64,000 nt of DNA from UBA2705 sp963977105 (GTDB lineage: Bacteria > Pseudomonadota > Alphaproteobacteria > Micavibrionales > Micavibrionaceae). The notes below the pieces were generated by a model. The model saw only the letters and a program-made list of their open reading frames with translations, was not told the origin of the DNA and ran no database searches. This document shows, piece after piece, positions 60,018 to 64,000 of this stretch. A program made the position numbers and the translations under genes. Location of the stretch: the NCBI GenBank assembly GCA_963977105.1, contig CAXBNI010000005.1:62001-126000 (forward strand). Direction: 5' to 3'. Each line of letters opens with the position of its first letter. The stretch's first letter is position 1.

Positions 60018-61082
60018 TCAAAAGCGATAACCGATGGAAATTGCGCCAAATAAAGATGGGTCATCTTGCGCCTCAAACTCTTTGGAACGCCAGTTTAAGC
60101 TATAAGAAATTTGCGTCGCCCCATAAGCAAGACTAATACCGGCGCTGGCATCTGCAACAAAGGTTTTCTTGTCAACCGAAGGGCCATCGCGGAAACTATT
60201 GCCATCTAAGAAAATATTGCGCGCAAAAGCACGCCCATCAAGGCCAACAAAAGCAGACCACGCAAATTCGCCATCAGGCACAGCAAAAAAACCATTACCC
60301 GGCACCGATGGGCGCACACGCATTGGCGGCGATTGCCATTGATAGCGTTTCGGCGTTAATTGCAACGTCACGCCCCCAGCGCCGTAAGTGTAAATATTCC
60401 CCAAGGAAAAACCCGTATGCGGGCTAACGCGCAAATGAAAATCATCAACATCAATCGCATAGGCCTCTGGCCAGCTGCGCTGCCATGACAAGATCGCACC
60501 AATTTCGTTTTTCAATTGGTAATCCCACCCTGAGGGGTCATCAGCGCCGACAAAGTCATGGACAGTTTCTTGAACTTCTTCGCCCAAAGACCACGGCCCA
60601 ATAACGCCCAAAGTTAGCTCCAGCGAGTCAATAGTATTCGCATTGATGCTTGAAAAACCCGCGCTACCATAGAGGAACCCAGCATAAGGCCGATCCATAG
60701 CATCAGGTATGCGCAGTGTTATATCTTCCGGCGTATACAGGTTCTGCCCGACGGAATAAGCAACAGAGGTTGTTTCGTTAAAAGTAAAAAATGGCAACAT
60801 ATAATCAAGCGTGGCTAATATGTCGGGGGAAGCCATGCCAACATCAAAATAGGTCAGTCGCGTGCCATGCGTATAATTTTGGTCACTTCGCGATGCAAAC
60901 ATATCATTCTCAAATGTCAGAGTCAGGAAATGATTATCCTGCGTCAGCAAATCATGAGGGATCCGGTCTTGGAAGCTTTGCTTAGACTGCCCAGCCTGAG
61001 ACGGCGGCTCTTGCGCAACAGATGTCTGCGCCAAACAAGCACACAGCACCATAACACAACAAAACAGACAAATTCTTAGCAT
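60018..61082 (-). CDS. LpxR-like outer-membrane lipid A deacylase
   Basis: About 354 residues from the ATG at 61082 (AAGGA about 10 nt upstream; a longer start at 61154 is less likely). Signal peptide MLRICLFCCVMVLCACLAQT. The LpxR signature LTLTFENDMFASRSDQNYTH follows the N-terminus: Asn and Asp of FENDMF match catalytic positions, and Ser/His later in the barrel. The rest is beta-barrel-like and ends in F (SIGYRF). LpxR removes 3'-acyl chains from lipid A, helping bacteria evade TLR4 in hosts, or tune envelope properties. Its length and signal fit. It may form a host-interaction group with the neighbouring hydrolase and protease; inference. Confidence 0.82.
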   Translation of the reverse strand: MLRICLFCCVMVLCACLAQTSVAQEPPSQAGQSKQSFQDRIPHDLLTQDNHFLTLTFENDMFASRSDQNYTHGTRLTYFDVGMASPDILATLDYMLPFFTFNETTSVAYSVGQNLYTPEDITLRIPDAMDRPYAGFLYGSAGFSSINANTIDSLELTLGVIGPWSLGEEVQETVHDFVGADDPSGWDYQLKNEIGAILSWQRSWPEAYAIDVDDFHLRVSPHTGFSLGNIYTYGAGGVTLQLTPKRYQWQSPPMRVRPSVPGNGFFAVPDGEFAWSAFVGLDGRAFARNIFLDGNSFRDGPSVDKKTFVADASAGISLAYGATQISYSLNWRSKEFEAQDDPSLFGAISIGYRF

Positions 61083-61308
61083 TGTCTTTTTATCCTTACC
61101 ACATAACAAATGAGAAAACCGCGTCACTATATAGCGTATAAGCGAGATTGCCAAGACGCATTTATACGCAAAGTACCGTTAGTCGCTCTCAAACAATCTT
61201 TAACCATGCGCCCTGTATAATAAATTTTAAGCATAATGCTTTCACAACATTACAATAAAAGATAGAATACACTCACCCGTTTAGAATGGACTGTCTGAAG
61301 GCTCAATA

Positions 61309-63618
61309 ATGTATAAAAATGCAGCGCCAATATCGCATGATGAAATCTCCGCCATTACAAACCCGCTTGGCAAGAAATTTTCAAAATTATTTCTTATTTA
61401 CCTTGTGAGCATCAGCTTTATTGCAAGCAGCGCCTATTTTATCTATTCATATAACCAACAAAAAACTGCGCTTTATACCGCCATCTACACGGAGATTTCC
61501 AGTACCGTACAAAGCGCAAGCCTAGCCGCCTACACAATTGATAAAATGGTTGGGCAGCATATGCTTGATGGCCTCGTCCGCCGCGCTGAGATTAGCTATG
61601 CTCACGTTTTATTGGAAGACGATTCCATGCTCGCGCGCTCAGGTTCGCTCGCAACAAACCAAGATTCTTTAACTTTACTTTTATTCCCAGACCTTAAAAA
61701 ATTTGAAGCGGGGCTTATTTTCAAAATTCGCGACAATAGCTTTAATGTCGGCAAATTGGTGATTGTGCCCAATTATGCCGAAGCCAAAAACACGATCTTG
61801 CATAACCTAAGAAACGGCTTCCTCCTGATCTTTCTGATCTCTATGATTTTGTATTTTGCGCTCAGACATTTGATTAACAAAGAACTTTCCTCGCCAGTTA
61901 TCTCACTCGCGCAGCGTATTTCGGCCTTTGAAGACACGCAAAAAAGCAGCGCGGCACAAAAGCTCGATATACCCGAAAAGCACAAAACGGATGAAATTGG
62001 TTATCTGATCGAGAGCTTCAACAGCCTTTTTCGTAGCCTCAAAGAAACGAAGTCATATGCATCAACCATAGAAGACACTTTAGAAACAACCGAAGCGCAA
62101 TACACCGCGATGGTTGCGAATACATTCGAGATCTTCATGCGCCTAACAAAAAATGGTGAAATTGAATTTGTGAACCCTGCAATTAAAAGCGTTTTGAAAT
62201 ACTCATTGAACGAAGTCATTAATACAAACCTTGCCGAATATATATTAGATTCAAACGCCGAAGAATTACAAACCTTCATAGACGATGTCATTCACGGCAG
62301 AGCTGAAGAGCCAACACGCGCGTTACACTTTAAAACAAAAGATGGCGAAGAGCGTATTCTGTCTTGTAGTATTAACAACGCGCTTGATATTGATAAAATC
62401 AACAGCCTGTTATTTATCGCGCGTGACATTACAAAGTCATATAAAACGGAAATGGAATTAAGGCAGTCACAAAAGCTAGAATCTATCGGTAAGCTAACCG
62501 GCGGGATTGCCCATGACTTTAACAATATTCTAACAATCATTATTAACAATATTGAATTTGTACAATCCAAAATAAAAAAAGCCGACATTAAAGATGGTGC
62601 GCCGATGCATAATCTTTTGGAGACGGCGCTTGATGCCGGCTTCGCTGGCGCAGACCTTACGGGACGCTTGCTCGCCTTTGCACGAAATCAACCCCTGAAC
62701 CCAGACACATTCAAACCCAGTACCCGCATTCAAAACATTATCCCGCTTTTGGAACGCACCATTGGCAACCACATTAGCATCAAAGCCGAACTGGACTGCG
62801 ATACGGGCAATGTCAAAATTGACCGCAGCCAGTTTGAAAACGCCCTACTTAACCTATGTATCAATGCCCGGGACGCTATTCCGACGAGCAAAAGGGGCGT
62901 TATCACAATAAAAACATCACTTGTCGATAAAATTCCAAATATTGATGCAATAGAACAAGACTATATTCTCGTTGAAGTCGCCGATAACGGTGAAGGTATC
63001 AGCCCTGAAAACCTCAAAAAAGTTGTCGACCCCTTTTTCACAACAAAGGATATTGGTAAAGGTACGGGACTTGGCCTTTCTATGGTTTATGGCTTTGTCC
63101 ATCAATCAAAAGGGCATTTCAATATAATCAGTGAAATGAACCGCGGCACGACAATACAAATGTATTTCCCTAAGCAAGATACCTTGCTAGCTGACTACGC
63201 TAATGACCATGTTATAGAAGAAGGAAGTAAAGAAGATTATGATGGCCGCGGCAAGACAGCCCTTATCCTTGAAGATAACGAGACGGTGGCTGATATTATC
63301 GAAAAACTTCTACAGGATATGAACTTCACCGTCATAAAAACCAACAGTTCTACCCATGCATTAGCGGCCTGCGAACAATATCGGCCCGATATTATATTAA
63401 GCGATGTCTTGCTACAAAATGATATGACGGGGTTTCAATTCGCTGATATAGTATTGGCGCAAACACCGGGGCAAATCATTGTGCATATGTCAGGCTATAC
63501 CGACCCAGAAAACACGCTTAAAAACACCGATTATACTGTAGAACTGCGTAAGCCTTTTAGGCGCAACGACCTCGTTCACATTTTACAGAAAAAGCTAGAT
63601 GGTTCACTTCATACATAA
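61309..63618 (+). CDS. Hybrid sensor histidine kinase (PAS, HisKA, HATPase, receiver)
   Basis: 769 residues. Membrane helices at about 27-48 and 168-190 enclose a periplasmic or extracytoplasmic sensor domain (about 50-165). A HAMP-like linker (about 190-245), then a PAS domain (about 265-375, IFMRLTKNGEIEFVNPAIKS). HisKA: phospho-acceptor H402 in LTGGIAHDFNNILTI. HATPase: VEVADNGEGISPENL and GTGLGLSMVYGF. C-terminal receiver (about 640-765) with phospho-Asp in PDIILSDVLLQ. The next gene, a solute-binding protein, starts 20 nt before this gene's stop and may bring the signal. The signal itself is unknown. Confidence 0.9.
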   Translation: MYKNAAPISHDEISAITNPLGKKFSKLFLIYLVSISFIASSAYFIYSYNQQKTALYTAIYTEISSTVQSASLAAYTIDKMVGQHMLDGLVRRAEISYAHVLLEDDSMLARSGSLATNQDSLTLLLFPDLKKFEAGLIFKIRDNSFNVGKLVIVPNYAEAKNTILHNLRNGFLLIFLISMILYFALRHLINKELSSPVISLAQRISAFEDTQKSSAAQKLDIPEKHKTDEIGYLIESFNSLFRSLKETKSYASTIEDTLETTEAQYTAMVANTFEIFMRLTKNGEIEFVNPAIKSVLKYSLNEVINTNLAEYILDSNAEELQTFIDDVIHGRAEEPTRALHFKTKDGEERILSCSINNALDIDKINSLLFIARDITKSYKTEMELRQSQKLESIGKLTGGIAHDFNNILTIIINNIEFVQSKIKKADIKDGAPMHNLLETALDAGFAGADLTGRLLAFARNQPLNPDTFKPSTRIQNIIPLLERTIGNHISIKAELDCDTGNVKIDRSQFENALLNLCINARDAIPTSKRGVITIKTSLVDKIPNIDAIEQDYILVEVADNGEGISPENLKKVVDPFFTTKDIGKGTGLGLSMVYGFVHQSKGHFNIISEMNRGTTIQMYFPKQDTLLADYANDHVIEEGSKEDYDGRGKTALILEDNETVADIIEKLLQDMNFTVIKTNSSTHALAACEQYRPDIILSDVLLQNDMTGFQFADIVLAQTPGQIIVHMSGYTDPENTLKNTDYTVELRKPFRRNDLVHILQKKLDGSLHT

Positions 63619-64000
63619 ATGGCGTATAATCGCTGCGCTGCTTACCTCCCTATGCTACGGCCTTATCATGGCGCAGGCTAGCCATGCACAAGAAACGCAG
63701 CAAATGCGAGTTGGTTTTGGACAAAGCAGACCGCCTTTCATTTTTGACGACCATGAGCAAGGCATAGAAATTGAACTTATCAACGCCATAGCCAAAGAGA
63801 TGGGCTATGATGTCATTCCATCATTTCTGCCTAACGCACGCGGTTACAACTCCCTGAAAAACCACAACTTAGACCTCTACACCATAGCGACGCAGAACCT
63901 CGCCAGTGAATTTCATCTCAGTGACACCTATATGTTATTTGAGAACGTTCTCATCTCGAAAGCTAACAATCCAGATAACATCAGCCAATTTTCAGATATT
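63599..64000 (+). CDS. Periplasmic solute-binding protein, family 3-like (partial)
   Basis: First 134 codons of a gene running off the right edge; start ATG at 63599, overlapping the histidine kinase by 20 nt. A signal peptide (MVHFIHKWRIIAALLTSLCY..., ending in AQASHA) is followed by the typical start of extracellular solute-binding proteins: MRVGFGQSRPPFIFDDHEQG, then GIEIELINAIAKEMGYDV, and DLYTIATQNLASEFHLSDTY. This class senses or imports amino acids. Because it is coupled to a hybrid kinase rather than to permease genes, it may act as a ligand sensor for it. Only the N-terminal lobe is in the window. Confidence 0.8.
   Translation, partial: MVHFIHKWRIIAALLTSLCYGLIMAQASHAQETQQMRVGFGQSRPPFIFDDHEQGIEIELINAIAKEMGYDVIPSFLPNARGYNSLKNHNLDLYTIATQNLASEFHLSDTYMLFENVLISKANNPDNISQFSDI

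Noticed and set aside
1..64000. tRNA, rRNA, prophage or transposase genes
   Set aside because: None recognised by eye in the intergenic regions; a covariance-model scan would be needed to exclude short RNAs.

Overview
The window looks like part of a chromosome from an alphaproteobacterium of fairly low to medium GC (mid-40s by eye, not counted). Evidence for this placement: a GcrA-type cell-cycle regulator; the acpS-lepB-rnc-era operon; the threonine synthase, M16 peptidase, GNAT cluster; an alphaproteobacterial-style anti-sigma factor; and a valyl-tRNA synthetase of the archaeal-like subtype also found in Rickettsia. A lineage near Micavibrionales or deep Rhodospirillales/Rickettsiales-like groups is plausible, but that is inference.

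Layout. (1) 1-9.5 kb: three type IVB (Dot/Icm-like) secretion genes on the minus strand in the order dotI-dotH-dotG (dotG cut by the window edge). Divergent from them is a tightly packed operon of five paralogous exported proteins with no family name I can give. Four carry a CC-x-C-type cysteine cluster right after the signal peptide. This is the best candidate for an undescribed system. (2) 9.5-16.6 kb: a PEP-CTERM-type acyltransferase, an ABC-F ATPase (Uup), aminopeptidase N and an unknown P-loop protein, all on the minus strand. (3) 16.7-20 kb: a co-directional ECF sigma/anti-sigma operon with two small exported proteins sharing an exact four-cysteine spacing, a charged helical repeat protein and a LemA-like gene. 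The 3' end of the LemA-like gene carries a perfect 65-bp tandem duplication. (4) 20-29.5 kb, plus strand: a DUF2235 hydrolase, a three-domain fusion of the AmmeMemoRadiSam system, membrane proteins, a NaChBac-type channel with an unusual filter, and a His-rich/HupE/anchor operon with a structured leader. (5) 29.6-50.9 kb: mostly minus-strand housekeeping genes: gyrB, gcrA, era, rnc, lepB, acpS, thrC, M16 and M32 peptidases, panB, hisC and a fadE-like gene. (6) 51.3-64 kb: an FtsH with an enlarged periplasmic part, a PQ-loop-like membrane protein, homocysteine methyltransferase, valS, a Ulp1-like cysteine protease, a lipase-like hydrolase, an LpxR-like lipid A deacylase, and a hybrid histidine kinase overlapping a truncated solute-binding protein gene.

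Taken together, a Dot/Icm-like machine, a eukaryotic-like Ulp protease, lipid A remodelling and lipolytic enzymes suggest a bacterium that interacts closely with other cells (predator, symbiont or parasite). The housekeeping part is ordinary. No rRNA, tRNA, CRISPR array, insertion sequence or prophage was recognised.
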